From Alkalibacterium iburiense (GTDB lineage: Bacteria; Bacillota; Bacilli; Lactobacillales; Carnobacteriaceae_A), in contig NZ_BAAACW010000095.1 of assembly GCF_039521845.1 (NCBI RefSeq), positions 1 to 22,481 of the forward strand: a stretch of 22,481 nt of DNA, in the 5' to 3' direction. The notes below the pieces were generated by a model, which ran no database searches, was not told the origin of the DNA, and saw only the letters and a program-made list of their open reading frames with translations. Shown here in pieces: positions 7,923 to 15,616 of the stretch (position 1 is its first letter; every line of letters starts with the position of its first letter). The translations under genes and the position numbers were made by a program.

Positions 7923-7957
7923 GAGGGCACCTTTTTTTTAAAAGGGTGTCTTTTTTA
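7923..7957 (+). terminator. Terminator after the MFS transporter gene
   Basis: GGCACCTTTT and AAAAGGGTGTC form a stem with one bulged G and a T-rich loop, followed by six T's (7951-7956). It lies about 20 bases after the stop. Confidence 0.85.
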
Positions 7958-8086
7958 TATGTTGGAGTGTGTTAAAACCATTTGCTAAAGAGTACAGGAT
8001 TGACTGATTGAAAAGATAGAAGAGGTGTAGAATAATGGGTGACAAGAAGTAATAGAAAGTGAAAGTAAATGATTAAGGAGAGAATT

Positions 8087-9766
8087 ATGACAATCAAAAC
8101 AACTGTAATCAGTTCATTAGAAAAAGTGTTTGCGGATGAAGAACTCAAAGCCAGACCTATAAGTTCAGCTTCTGCTTTTAATAATGAAGTCTTTTCTTTT
8201 CAGGTAGCTTTTAAATCAGAAGGACCTTTGATGAAAAATGTAACCGCTCATATTCAATCAGAGTTAGAATCTTTTATACAAATCAGAACGGTAGGAATCG
8301 TGCCTTCGGAATTTCCCATTTACCATGATCACGATGACCACATCCTTCGCAACCAAGCGGGTTTATTTCCAGATCCCCTCTATCCGATGGACTCTGAAGG
8401 ACTGACTGTTTTTCCTAACCAGTGGCGAGCTATTTGGGTGAGTGTGCATTTAGAGGAGGATGTGGTACCAGGGAGTTATCTGATACCTATCCAGTTTAAA
8501 GATACTGAAGGGAATCTGCTCGGAGAAGAAAGCTTTCACTTAGTAGTTCTCCCTGCTTCGTTGCCGAAACAAACGCTTATTCATACACAATGGTTCCATA
8601 CAGATAGCATTATGGAACAGTATGGAGTAGAAGCGTTCAGTGAAGACTACTGGTATTGGGTTGAGAAGTATATAAAAACAGCCGTTAATCACGGCATAAA
8701 CATGCTCTTGACTCCTTTATTTACTCCCCCTTTAGATACGGAAATAGGGAAAGAAAGACCGACCGTCCAACTGGTTGATGTCAAAAAAGTAAAAGGAGAG
8801 TATAGCTTCCAGTTTGATAAGCTGTCGCGCTGGGTTGAGATTGGTTTGAGAAATGGATTAGGCTATTTTGAATTTTCGCATCTTTTTACTCAGTGGGGAG
8901 CCCACCATGCGCCAAAAATCATAGCGGAAGTTGATGGAGAAGAGAAGAAGGTATTCGGATGGGAAACTCAAGCCGATAGTGAGGAATATGTGACATTCTT
9001 ATCTCGTTTTTTACCTGAATTAAAATCCTTTATTTATGACCACAACTTAGAAGAAAAGGTTTATTTCCACGTGTCGGATGAACCAATGCTTGAGCACATG
9101 GACTCATACAGACATGCGCGTGATATCATGCAGAAACACCTGGATGAATTCCCTATAATGGATGCTCTCTCGGATTATGCCTTTTATGAAAACGGACTGG
9201 TTAAAAGACCAATCCCCTCAACAGACCATATCGATCCCTTTATAGACAATCATGTCCCTGACTTGTGGACTTATTATTGCTGTGCCCAGTATAAAGATGT
9301 GGCGAATCGTTTCTTTGCTTTTCCATCGGCTAGAAATCGAATTATAGGCTTACAGCTTTATAAATATAATATCAAAGGATTCCTGCAGTGGGGGTATAAT
9401 TTCTGGTTTTCTCAGTTATCCAGAAAATCAATCGATCCATTTAAAAACACAGATGCCGGATACGGATTTCCGTCAGGAGACGCATTTATTGTGTATCCAG
9501 GAAAGAAGGGACCCATCGAATCCATTCGGATGGAAGTGTTTTATGATGCTTTGCAGGATATGCGAGCTCTTCAGTTGTTGGAAAGTTTAATAGGGAAAGA
9601 GGCGGTAATAGATTTACTTGAACAAGGGATAGATACACCGATTACCTTTAAAAAGTATCCTCGGGNNNNNNNNNNNNNNNNNNNNNNNNNNNNNNNNNNN
9701 NNNNNNNNNNNNNNNNNNNNNNNNNNNNACAAAATTAATCCAACTCGTTCATTTTGTTCTGTATAA
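8087..9766 (+). CDS. DUF4091 domain protein (putative glycoside hydrolase), interrupted by assembly gap
   Basis: About 526 residues are readable before the N run at 9666. There is no signal peptide, so the protein should be cytoplasmic. An N-terminal beta-rich part (residues 1-160, ending 'VLPASLPKQTLIHTQWFHTDSI') precedes an alpha/beta barrel-like region with 'YFHVSDEP' (Asp331-Pro333) and 'GFLQWGYNFW' (431-440). The C-terminal 'MEVFYDALQDMRALQLLESLIG' is typical of DUF4091. Members are thought to act on carbohydrates, but their reaction is not established. ATG 8087 is preferred over ATG 8069 because AAGGAG at 8075-8080 is well spaced for it. The 3' end is uncertain: with the gap as written the frame ends at 9766 ('KINPTRSFCSV'), while a gap length off by one or two could instead end at the TAG at 9768-9770. 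The nearby GH35 and GH4 genes support a role in glycan use. Confidence 0.82.
   Translation: MTIKTTVISSLEKVFADEELKARPISSASAFNNEVFSFQVAFKSEGPLMKNVTAHIQSELESFIQIRTVGIVPSEFPIYHDHDDHILRNQAGLFPDPLYPMDSEGLTVFPNQWRAIWVSVHLEEDVVPGSYLIPIQFKDTEGNLLGEESFHLVVLPASLPKQTLIHTQWFHTDSIMEQYGVEAFSEDYWYWVEKYIKTAVNHGINMLLTPLFTPPLDTEIGKERPTVQLVDVKKVKGEYSFQFDKLSRWVEIGLRNGLGYFEFSHLFTQWGAHHAPKIIAEVDGEEKKVFGWETQADSEEYVTFLSRFLPELKSFIYDHNLEEKVYFHVSDEPMLEHMDSYRHARDIMQKHLDEFPIMDALSDYAFYENGLVKRPIPSTDHIDPFIDNHVPDLWTYYCCAQYKDVANRFFAFPSARNRIIGLQLYKYNIKGFLQWGYNFWFSQLSRKSIDPFKNTDAGYGFPSGDAFIVYPGKKGPIESIRMEVFYDALQDMRALQLLESLIGKEAVIDLLEQGIDTPITFKKYPRXXXXXXXXXXXXXXXXXXXXXXKINPTRSFCSV
9666..9728. other. Assembly gap of 63 N
   Basis: Sixty-three consecutive undetermined bases fall within the 3' end of the DUF4091 gene. 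The true length is unknown, so the reading frame across it cannot be trusted. Confidence 0.99.
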
Positions 9767-9788
9767 GTAGAGAAGAGAAGTTTCAGTA

Positions 9789-9797
9789 TGTTAGAAT
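9789..9797 (+). promoter_or_regulatory. Possible extended -10 promoter of the CHR transporter pair
   Basis: TGTTAGAAT is an extended -10 element (TGn plus TAGAAT) 33 bases before the first CHR gene. No convincing -35 is present, which is acceptable for extended -10 promoters, but the call remains tentative. Confidence 0.35.
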
Positions 9798-9830
9798 AAG
9801 TGTACTGATTATTTTTAAAAGGAGCAGACA

Positions 9831-10406
9831 ATGAAGAAGAAGGAATTATACATGACCCTTTTTCGCTCGACATTTTTCTTGAGCATGTTTACTTTTGGTG
9901 GTGGCTATGTCATTGTGCCATTAATGGAAAAGAAATTTGTAGACGAACTAGGTTGGATTGATGAAAATGAAATGCTGGATTTAATAGCTGTCGGGCAATC
10001 TTCCCCGGGACCTATCGCAGTGAACACCTCTTTATTGGTGGGATACCGTATGGCTGGTGTCACAGGAGCGCTTATAACTGTACTGGGAACAATCATTCCC
10101 CCATTAGTCATTATGACTATTATCTCATATGTTTATATTGCAGTGAGAGACAATGCTATTGTCAATAATGTTCTTTTAGGGATGCAGGCAGGGGTAGCGG
10201 CTATCATTGTGAACGTTGTGTACGATATGGCTAAGCGAGTCGTCATGCAAAAGCAAGTCATCCCTATTATAGTGATGATTATCGCTTTAATAGCTGGAAT
10301 AGTTTTCCAGGTGAATGTGTTGTGGCTCCTATTGTTCTCAGCTTTAGTTGGAGCGGCTACGACGATTTGGAACCTTAAGATGAAAGATAAGGAGGACATG
10401 AATTGA
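9831..10406 (+). CDS. Chromate transporter family (CHR) half-protein, first subunit
   Basis: This 191-residue membrane protein is a single CHR domain of the short-chain type, where two small proteins together replace the fused ChrA. The family signature 'FTFGGGYVIVPLMEKKF' starts near residue 22, followed by 'VGQSSPGPIAVNTSLLVGYRMAGVTGA'-type residues at about 62-88, then mostly hydrophobic helices. AAAAGGAG at 9817-9824 precedes the ATG by six bases. It overlaps the second half-gene by four bases, so the two should be co-translated and act as a heterodimer. Chromate efflux is the named function of the family, but many members in Bacilli have no tested substrate. B. subtilis YwrB/YwrA is a comparable pair. 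Confidence 0.88.
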   Translation: MKKKELYMTLFRSTFFLSMFTFGGGYVIVPLMEKKFVDELGWIDENEMLDLIAVGQSSPGPIAVNTSLLVGYRMAGVTGALITVLGTIIPPLVIMTIISYVYIAVRDNAIVNNVLLGMQAGVAAIIVNVVYDMAKRVVMQKQVIPIIVMIIALIAGIVFQVNVLWLLLFSALVGAATTIWNLKMKDKEDMN

Positions 10407-10966
10407 TTTATTTAGAATTATTCCTCAGTTTCTTTCAGATTGGCTTATTTAGTTTCGGTGGAGGGTACGCAGCTTTGCCTCTCATTGAACAAGAACTGAT
10501 TCACGTTCAAGGCTGGATAACCAATCAGCAATTTATTGACATTTTAACGTTATCTGAAATGACACCCGGTCCCATTGCCATAAACGCGGCTACTTTTTCA
10601 GGCAACCAGGTAGCGGGAATTTTCGGCGGAGTTATAGCCACTATAGGGGTGACCATGCCTTCGGTTATTATCGTTCTGACTTTAGCTTATTTTTTCTTTA
10701 AATACCAAAGTTTGACTATGGTCCAAGGCATTATTCAAGGGGTGCGACCAGCCGTCGTTTCTTTAATCGCTGCTGCTGGGGTCACTATTTTTATGACAGC
10801 CATGTTTGGACACAGTGATTGGCCAGTCGCATTTAGTGAAATAAACTGGATATCGGTTAGTTTGTTTGCTATTGGCATATTCATTATGCGAAAATTTAAA
10901 GCCAGTCCCATACAAGTGATGGTTATGACCGGTGTGGTTGGCGGAATTGTATACAGTATTATATAA
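10403..10966 (+). CDS. Chromate transporter family (CHR) half-protein, second subunit
   Basis: This 187-residue partner again shows the CHR signature: 'LFSFGGGYAALPLIEQEL' near residue 15 and 'LSEMTPGPIAINAATFSGNQVAG' spread over about residues 50-72. The start is TTG at 10403, inside the overlap TTGA with the preceding stop, with AAGGAGGAC at 10389-10397 giving ideal spacing; no in-frame ATG occurs near it. Conserved Pro-Gly-Pro motifs in both halves suggest inverted-topology halves of one transporter. No clear terminator follows, so some readthrough into the GH35 gene is possible, although that gene has its own promoter. Confidence 0.88.
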   Translation: MIYLELFLSFFQIGLFSFGGGYAALPLIEQELIHVQGWITNQQFIDILTLSEMTPGPIAINAATFSGNQVAGIFGGVIATIGVTMPSVIIVLTLAYFFFKYQSLTMVQGIIQGVRPAVVSLIAAAGVTIFMTAMFGHSDWPVAFSEINWISVSLFAIGIFIMRKFKASPIQVMVMTGVVGGIVYSII

Positions 10967-11035
10967 ATGACAGGATAAGGCTGGTCGTAGATGTGTATCT
11001 TTTGAATAAAGCACATTTAAGGCCAGCATTCTGTT

Positions 11036-11051
11036 ATGATATAATTATCAT
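11036..11051 (+). promoter_or_regulatory. Extended -10 promoter with overlapping palindrome for the GH35 gene
   Basis: TGATATAAT (11037-11045) is a perfect extended -10 element. It sits inside the 16-base palindrome ATGATA-TAAT-TATCAT (11036-11051), a possible operator. No good -35 is seen 17 bases upstream. The ATG follows 28 bases after the -10. Confidence 0.55.
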
Positions 11052-11073
11052 ATTATAAGAGAGTAGGCGTACT

Positions 11074-12813
11074 ATGTTTGAGATTAAAGAAGATTTTTAT
11101 TGGAATGGAAAATCCATAAAAATTATATCAGGCTCCATCCATTATTTCCGAGTGGTTCCTGAATACTGGGAAGACAGATTACAAAAATTAAAAGCCATGG
11201 GTTGTAACACCGTAGAAACCTATGTCCCATGGAATTTCCATGAACCAAAAGAAGGCACGTTTCACTTTGAAGGACAACATGATATCAAACGCTTTATTGA
11301 AATTGCAAACGCTTTAGATTTGTTCGTTATTGTTAGACCCTCTCCTTACATTTGTGCGGAGTGGGAGTTCGGTGGTTTACCGAGTTGGTTACTAAAGGAC
11401 CGAAATATGAAACTGCGTACCGCTTATCCTCCATTTATGGAAAAAGTGAAAAACTATTTCGAGCGCTTATTTAAAGAACTCGTTCCTTTACAATTTACCC
11501 AGGGCGGTCCCATTATCATGATGCAAGTTGAAAATGAATACGGGAGCTATGGCGCAGATAAAGAATACATGAACCAGGTAATGGACTTAATGCTTGAAAA
11601 TGGGGTGGATGTTCCGCTCGTCACAAGTGACGGATCATGGAGCGATATGCTGGTAAACGGAACGGTTGTAGACAGAGCCTTGCCTACAGTAAACTTTGGT
11701 TCCAAGCCAAAAGAACATTTCGACATACTGAAAAACTTTGTAGATAGACCCATTCCACTCATGGTCATGGAGTACTGGATAGGCTGGTTCTCTGCCTGGG
11801 GCAACGACGAGTACAAGCAAACAGACAGTGCCTCGCAAGCTGAGGATTTGAGAGATATTTTAACGATGGGACATGTCAACTTCTATATGTTCCACGGTGG
11901 GACTCATTTCGGCTTTAATAACGGCTCAAACTACTATGATGCTTTTTCACCGGATATAACGTCTTACGATTATGATGCTCCTTTATCTGAATGGGGAGAC
12001 GTGACTGAAAAATACCGTGTCTTTAGAGACGTTATATCTGACTTTGTGGAAGGTCCTCTTCCTGAATTACCAGAACCAGTTAAAAAAGCGAATTATGGAA
12101 CCGTTACAGTTAAAAATAGAACCTCTCTATTCGATAATTTAACGCAACTCGCTCGTCCTGTAACCACACCTTATCCTTTGACGATGGAAGACTTGGATCA
12201 GGATACGGGGTATATTTTATACCAACACGATTTGGGCGGAAAACGTGATGTGACTCTACAACTGATTAATGGAAATGACAGAACAAAAGGCTACATTAAT
12301 AGAGAACCGGTCTTCACTCAGTACGATAAAGAAGTAGGTAGCCCGATAGAAACTCAACTAAAAGAAGAATCCAATGAATTGATGCTTTTAGTCGAGAATA
12401 TGGGACGCATTAACTACGGTCCTCGTATTCCAGATCAACGCAAAGGCATTGAGAACCTTCATGTCAATAGTGGGTTCAGAAGTGAGTGGACCCATTATCC
12501 TCTTCCGTTAGATAATATTGAACAGGTAGATTTTTCTCGAGAATTCAGAGAAAACGAACCGAGCTTCAGTCAGTTTGAACTTAACGTGGATGAAGCCAAT
12601 GATACATTCATTGATATGAGCGGTTGGGGGAAAGGGGCAGTCTTCATTAACGGCTTTAATCTTGGTCGATATTGGGAAGTCGGACCGCAGTATAAGTTAT
12701 ATATTCCAGCACCGTTACTCAAAGAAGGTATCAACGACATTGTTATTTTTGAGACAGAAGGAAAAGTTAAAGAAGAGATTACATTCACAGATGAACCGCC
12801 ATACGTGAGATAA
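11074..12813 (+). CDS. Beta-galactosidase, glycoside hydrolase family 35
   Basis: This 579-residue enzyme should remove terminal beta-galactose from oligosaccharides by a retaining mechanism. It has no signal peptide, so it acts inside the cell. The N-terminal TIM barrel (about residues 8-320) includes 'SGSIHYFRVVPEYWEDRL', 'TYVPWNFHEP', 'RPSPYICAEWEFGGLPSWLL', the acid/base Glu155 in 'VENEYGSYG', and the nucleophile Glu233 in 'MVMEYWIGWF'. 'FYMFHGGTHFGFNNG' is also diagnostic. A C-terminal beta-sandwich ends with 'GWGKGAVFINGFNLGRYWEVGPQ', typical of BgaC-like enzymes from Gram-positives. The ribosome-binding site is weak. It lies among transport and DUF4091 genes but has its own promoter. 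Preference for beta-1,3- or beta-1,4-linked galactose cannot be read from sequence. Confidence 0.93.
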   Translation: MFEIKEDFYWNGKSIKIISGSIHYFRVVPEYWEDRLQKLKAMGCNTVETYVPWNFHEPKEGTFHFEGQHDIKRFIEIANALDLFVIVRPSPYICAEWEFGGLPSWLLKDRNMKLRTAYPPFMEKVKNYFERLFKELVPLQFTQGGPIIMMQVENEYGSYGADKEYMNQVMDLMLENGVDVPLVTSDGSWSDMLVNGTVVDRALPTVNFGSKPKEHFDILKNFVDRPIPLMVMEYWIGWFSAWGNDEYKQTDSASQAEDLRDILTMGHVNFYMFHGGTHFGFNNGSNYYDAFSPDITSYDYDAPLSEWGDVTEKYRVFRDVISDFVEGPLPELPEPVKKANYGTVTVKNRTSLFDNLTQLARPVTTPYPLTMEDLDQDTGYILYQHDLGGKRDVTLQLINGNDRTKGYINREPVFTQYDKEVGSPIETQLKEESNELMLLVENMGRINYGPRIPDQRKGIENLHVNSGFRSEWTHYPLPLDNIEQVDFSREFRENEPSFSQFELNVDEANDTFIDMSGWGKGAVFINGFNLGRYWEVGPQYKLYIPAPLLKEGINDIVIFETEGKVKEEITFTDEPPYVR

Positions 12814-12833
12814 AAGGAGAGGGACTGTTTAGG

Positions 12834-13687
12834 ATGGCTGCTGAAAAAGGGGTCAAGTTGTTTACGTTGCTGGAGATGTGTCAAAAGAAGAGGATGTGGA
12901 TCAAATAGTGACTAAAGCCATTGAGTCTTTTGGTGGCTTTGATACATGGGTGAATAATGCTTCTGTTGCTCTCTATGGGCATGCCGAAGATATTCCTATA
13001 GAGGAAGCCAGACAGTTATTCGATATTAATTTCTGGGGTGCTGTGTATGGTATGAAAAAAGCAGTCGCCCATTTTAAAGACAGAGGCGAACCCGGTGTGG
13101 TCATCAACATAGGAAGTGTAGCCGGAAACCGTACCTTCCCTGTCCAGTCCTTTTACTCAGCATCTAAATTTGCTTTGCATGGATTGACAGATGGGATGCG
13201 AATGGAATTAGAAAAATCAGGAGCTCCTGTTGTTATTTCTCAAATACACCCGGCTCGAGTGGACACGCCATATACAAATCATGCGACGAGCTACATCGAT
13301 CGCCATCCTACACATAAAGGAATGGTCTATCCACCGGAAAGTGTAGCGGAAGCCATATTATTCGTTGCCGAAAATCCTAAACGGGATGTCTACGTGGGAA
13401 CCCAATCCAAATATTTTTCCGTGATGGGTAGAGTATTTCCGAGACTCATCGACAGATATATGGAATGGGACACCTACTCGACTAACTTTGATGAAAGAAG
13501 ATCAGCGAAAAGCCCCGAAGAAGGGAACCTATACCGCTCAAGAAACGGACTGATGGAAAGAGGAAATAATTTAGGCTGGCACCGACCAGAGAGCTTGATG
13601 GTAAAAGCCAAGAAAAAACCAGGTCTTACTACAGTCATTCTAGCTGGTTCAGCACTTGGTCTATTCAAACTAATGAAGAAAAAATAA
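12834..13687 (+). pseudogene. Short-chain dehydrogenase/reductase, 5'-truncated and frameshifted
   Basis: From 12878 the frame encodes about 269 residues of an SDR: 'DTWVNNASVALYGHAED' (NNAG-type motif), 'VVINIGSVAGNRTFP' with the catalytic Ser, 'SFYSASKFALHGLTDGMRMEL' with the Tyr-x-x-x-Lys pair, and a C-terminal hydrophobic helix ending KLMKKK. The NAD(P)-binding TGxxxGIG segment and the first 50 or so residues are missing. Just upstream, 12834-12850 reads 'MAAEKG' in another frame; adding one G to the GGGG run at 12849-12852 would join it as 'AAEKGGQVVYVAGDVSKEED', a normal SDR beta-strand. So there is a 1-bp loss plus a larger 5' deletion directly after the GH35 gene and its AAAAGGAGAGG site (12813-12823). 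Translation could restart at GTG 12878, but without the cofactor site it should be inactive. Confidence 0.8.
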
Positions 13688-13699
13688 ATCAACCAACAG

Positions 13700-13736
13700 A
13701 AAAGAGTCCTTTGATTAAATCTCAGAGGACTCTTTT
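13700..13736. terminator. Bidirectional terminator between SDR remnant and aldo/keto reductase
   Basis: AAAAGAGTCCT (13700-13710) and AGGACTCTTTT (13726-13736) form an 11-bp perfect stem with a 15-base loop, flanked by an A-run and a T-run. It lies between two converging genes. Confidence 0.9.
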
Positions 13737-13752
13737 GCATTGTTATATTATA

Positions 13753-14565
13753 TTAGTTACGCACATCTTCAACTTGTTTCAGTTTTTCCATGTCATCATC
13801 AGATATAGTAAATTCTAATGTTTTGTTTTCAATAATGCGCTCTTCGTGAGTCGATTTTGGAAGAGGAAGAGTATCTCTTTGCAGACAGTATTGAATGAGT
13901 AACTGAGCAGGTGTGGCCTCGTACTTATCCGCAATCTCTTTAATAACTGGATCGTCAAGTAGTTGACCTGTTGCTAAAGGAGAGTACGCTTCAACCAAAA
14001 TGTTGTGCTCTTTACAAAAAGCCAATAAGTCTTCTTGGTCACGCCCGGCGTAGAATACAATCTGGTTGACCATTGGAACGGTGTCACAGTTATCTAATAG
14101 AGCCTGAATGTCAGAAATCTCGAAATTAGATACACCGATGCTTCTAATTTTACCGTCATTATAGAGTTTCTCCATCGCTTTCCAGGATTGGATATTGCCT
14201 TCGGTGTGATCTGTTCCTTTTTGATCCCATGGCCAAGGCGCATGAATTAAATACAAATCTAAGTAATCCACTCCTAAGTTCGTGATGGTTTCCTCAAAAG
14301 CATCTAAAGTTTCTTGGTACCCTTTTATTTGGGCAGGGAGTTTACTTGTGATAAACACCTCTTCACGCGGCAAATCGAAATCTTTAATGGCTTTCCCTAC
14401 ATTTTCTTCGTTGCCATAAGCTAAAGCTGTATCAATATGAGTGTAGCCATTTTTTAAAGCAATGGTTACAGAATCATAGGCTTCTTCGTTAGGGATTTGC
14501 CATGTTCCAAAACCGATGGCTGGGATGGTTACTCCGTTGTGCATTGTAAATGTATCTTGTGTCAT
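13753..14565 (-). CDS. Aldo/keto reductase (2,5-diketogluconate reductase-like)
   Basis: This 270-residue cytoplasmic enzyme should reduce aldehydes or ketones with NADPH. The complete catalytic tetrad is visible: Asp45 and Tyr50 in 'HIDTALAYGNEENVGKAI', Lys75 in 'VFITSKLPA', and His108 in 'LDLYLIHAPWP'. Further signatures are 'IRSIGVSNFE' and 'VEAYSPLATGQLL', and 'LPLPKSTHEERIIEN' near the C-terminus binds the cofactor phosphate in this family. AGGAGG lies eight or so bases before the ATG. The upstream SDR on the same strand ends in its own terminator, so this gene is probably transcribed separately. The physiological substrate cannot be predicted. Confidence 0.93.
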   Translation of the reverse strand: MTQDTFTMHNGVTIPAIGFGTWQIPNEEAYDSVTIALKNGYTHIDTALAYGNEENVGKAIKDFDLPREEVFITSKLPAQIKGYQETLDAFEETITNLGVDYLDLYLIHAPWPWDQKGTDHTEGNIQSWKAMEKLYNDGKIRSIGVSNFEISDIQALLDNCDTVPMVNQIVFYAGRDQEDLLAFCKEHNILVEAYSPLATGQLLDDPVIKEIADKYEATPAQLLIQYCLQRDTLPLPKSTHEERIIENKTLEFTISDDDMEKLKQVEDVRN

Positions 14566-14607
14566 TAAACATTCCTCCTAAATAGTTCTACGTACAGTTT
14601 ACAACAA

Positions 14608-14636
14608 GTTTTATGAAAATGCTTCCTTTTTATCAA
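14608..14636 (-). promoter_or_regulatory. Possible promoter of the aldo/keto reductase gene
   Basis: On the minus strand TTGATA (plus 14631-14636) and TAAAAC (plus 14608-14613) are 17 bases apart, downstream of the SDR terminator and about 45 bases before the start codon. The -35 is good and the -10 mediocre. Confidence 0.35.
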
Positions 14637-14642
14637 GTAAAC

Positions 14643-14668
14643 GAAAAAAAGCGCCCGACTGGACGCTT
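14643..14668 (-). terminator. Terminator after the SDR gene
   Basis: On the minus strand AAGCG pairs with CGCTT (plus 14664-14668 and 14649-14653), with GG/CC continuing after one mismatch. A run of seven T's (plus 14644-14650) follows. It lies 13 bases beyond the SDR stop. Confidence 0.82.
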
Positions 14669-14681
14669 ATGGTTTATTATT

Positions 14682-15455
14682 TTATTGTTGAGCTCCCATT
14701 CCACCATCCACACGGTATTGAGAACCAATAATATAACGACTCTCATCAGAGGCCAGGAAAATAGCCAGATTAGCAATATCTTCAGATTCAGCGTATTCTC
14801 CTAAAGGAATGGTTCCTTCCAACTGTTTCTGAGCGTCATCTGACATATCTTTTTCTAGTCCTTCTTCAACCTCTTCAATCATATCCGTTCCAACAGGTGA
14901 AGGGTGAATAGAGTTAACACGAATGGATTTTTCTGCATTTTCTAAGGCAGCTGTTTTCGTCAGTCCCACGACAGCATGTTTGGAAGCCGAGTAAGGGGAC
15001 AAGCCCGGAGATCCTCTTAGTCCATCGACAGAAGAGGTATTGATGATACTTCCACTTCCTTGTTCACGCATGACCTTTAAGACATGTTTGAGGCCAAGGA
15101 AAACCCCATTCACATTAATAGCCATAACTTGCTGGAAGTTTTCAAGTTCTTGTTCGTGCATCATATTGACGTCTCCGATGACACCGGCATTATTGAAGAA
15201 CACATCTATGGATCCAAAGGTTTCTTTTGCTTTTTGGACATAATGTTTAACATCATCTTCTTTTGAGACATCCGCTTCAACAATGAGCACCTTGTCATCT
15301 TGGTTCAACTCTTTTTTGACTTCTTCTAAAGCCTCTTTATCAATATCAACTAATACGACTTTTGCCCCTTCATTCAAAGCCTTCTTAGCTGTCACTTTTC
15401 CAATTCCGCCACTGCCACCTGTAATTACTACTGTTTTATCCTTTAATTTTCCCAT
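14682..15455 (-). CDS. Short-chain dehydrogenase/reductase, classical type
   Basis: This 257-residue cytoplasmic oxidoreductase has all classical SDR landmarks: 'VVITGGSGGIGKVTAK' (cofactor loop, residues 9-24), Asp37 in 'VLVDID' suggesting NAD(H) preference, 'ADVSKEDDV', 'FFNNAGV', the catalytic Ser in 'IINTSSVDG', the Tyr/Lys pair in 'LSPYSASKHAVVGLTK', and the C-terminal 'IIGSQYRVDGGMG'. AGGAGG (plus 15463-15468) is seven bases before the ATG. It is divergent from gldA and shares a 160-base control region with it, so joint regulation is possible. The substrate is unknown; it is often annotated as glucose or 3-oxoacyl reductase, which I cannot support here. Confidence 0.93.
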   Translation of the reverse strand: MGKLKDKTVVITGGSGGIGKVTAKKALNEGAKVVLVDIDKEALEEVKKELNQDDKVLIVEADVSKEDDVKHYVQKAKETFGSIDVFFNNAGVIGDVNMMHEQELENFQQVMAINVNGVFLGLKHVLKVMREQGSGSIINTSSVDGLRGSPGLSPYSASKHAVVGLTKTAALENAEKSIRVNSIHPSPVGTDMIEEVEEGLEKDMSDDAQKQLEGTIPLGEYAESEDIANLAIFLASDESRYIIGSQYRVDGGMGAQQ

Positions 15456-15510
15456 TAATGAGCCTCCTAAAATATCGATTTCTTATTTCTACCCTAACAG
15501 TCGGACAATA

Positions 15511-15547
15511 CCCATTTCAAATGATAGGCACGACTAATTGAAATGGG
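15511..15547. repeat. 10-bp perfect inverted repeat in the SDR-gldA divergent region
   Basis: CCCATTTCAA (15511-15520) and TTGAAATGGG (15538-15547) are perfect reverse complements 17 bases apart. A third copy of the half-site core, AATTGAAATG, recurs at 15581-15590 next to the gldA -10. The spacing (starts 27 bases apart, about 2.6 helical turns) and position suggest regulator binding rather than termination, since no gene ends here. Confidence 0.6.
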
Positions 15548-15553
15548 TTTCTC

Positions 15554-15583
15554 TTGCAGTGGATAGGAGGACTTTGCTACAAT
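15554..15583 (+). promoter_or_regulatory. gldA promoter
   Basis: TTGCAG (15554-15559) and TACAAT (15578-15583) are 18 bases apart, and TGC before the -10 makes it extended. It lies 33 bases before the gldA start and is flanked by ATTGAAATG half-sites on both sides. Confidence 0.68.
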
Positions 15584-15616
15584 TGAAATGAATAAAATAA
15601 ATTAAGGAGTGGTCAA

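Noticed and set aside
10979..11027. Hairpin GCTGG/CCAGC with inner ATGTG/CACAT after the CHR genes as a terminator
   Set aside because: The stem is interrupted, the loop is large and no T-run follows.
12878..13687. A complete SDR starting at GTG 12878
   Set aside because: The product would lack the TGxxxGIG cofactor site, and upstream bases continue the SDR homology in a shifted frame, so it is a remnant.
13474..13740. Reverse-strand open frames inside the SDR remnant, and similar ones opposite the CHR, GH35, gldA and OYE genes
   Set aside because: They mirror well-supported genes, have no ribosome-binding sites and show low-complexity, non-protein-like translations.
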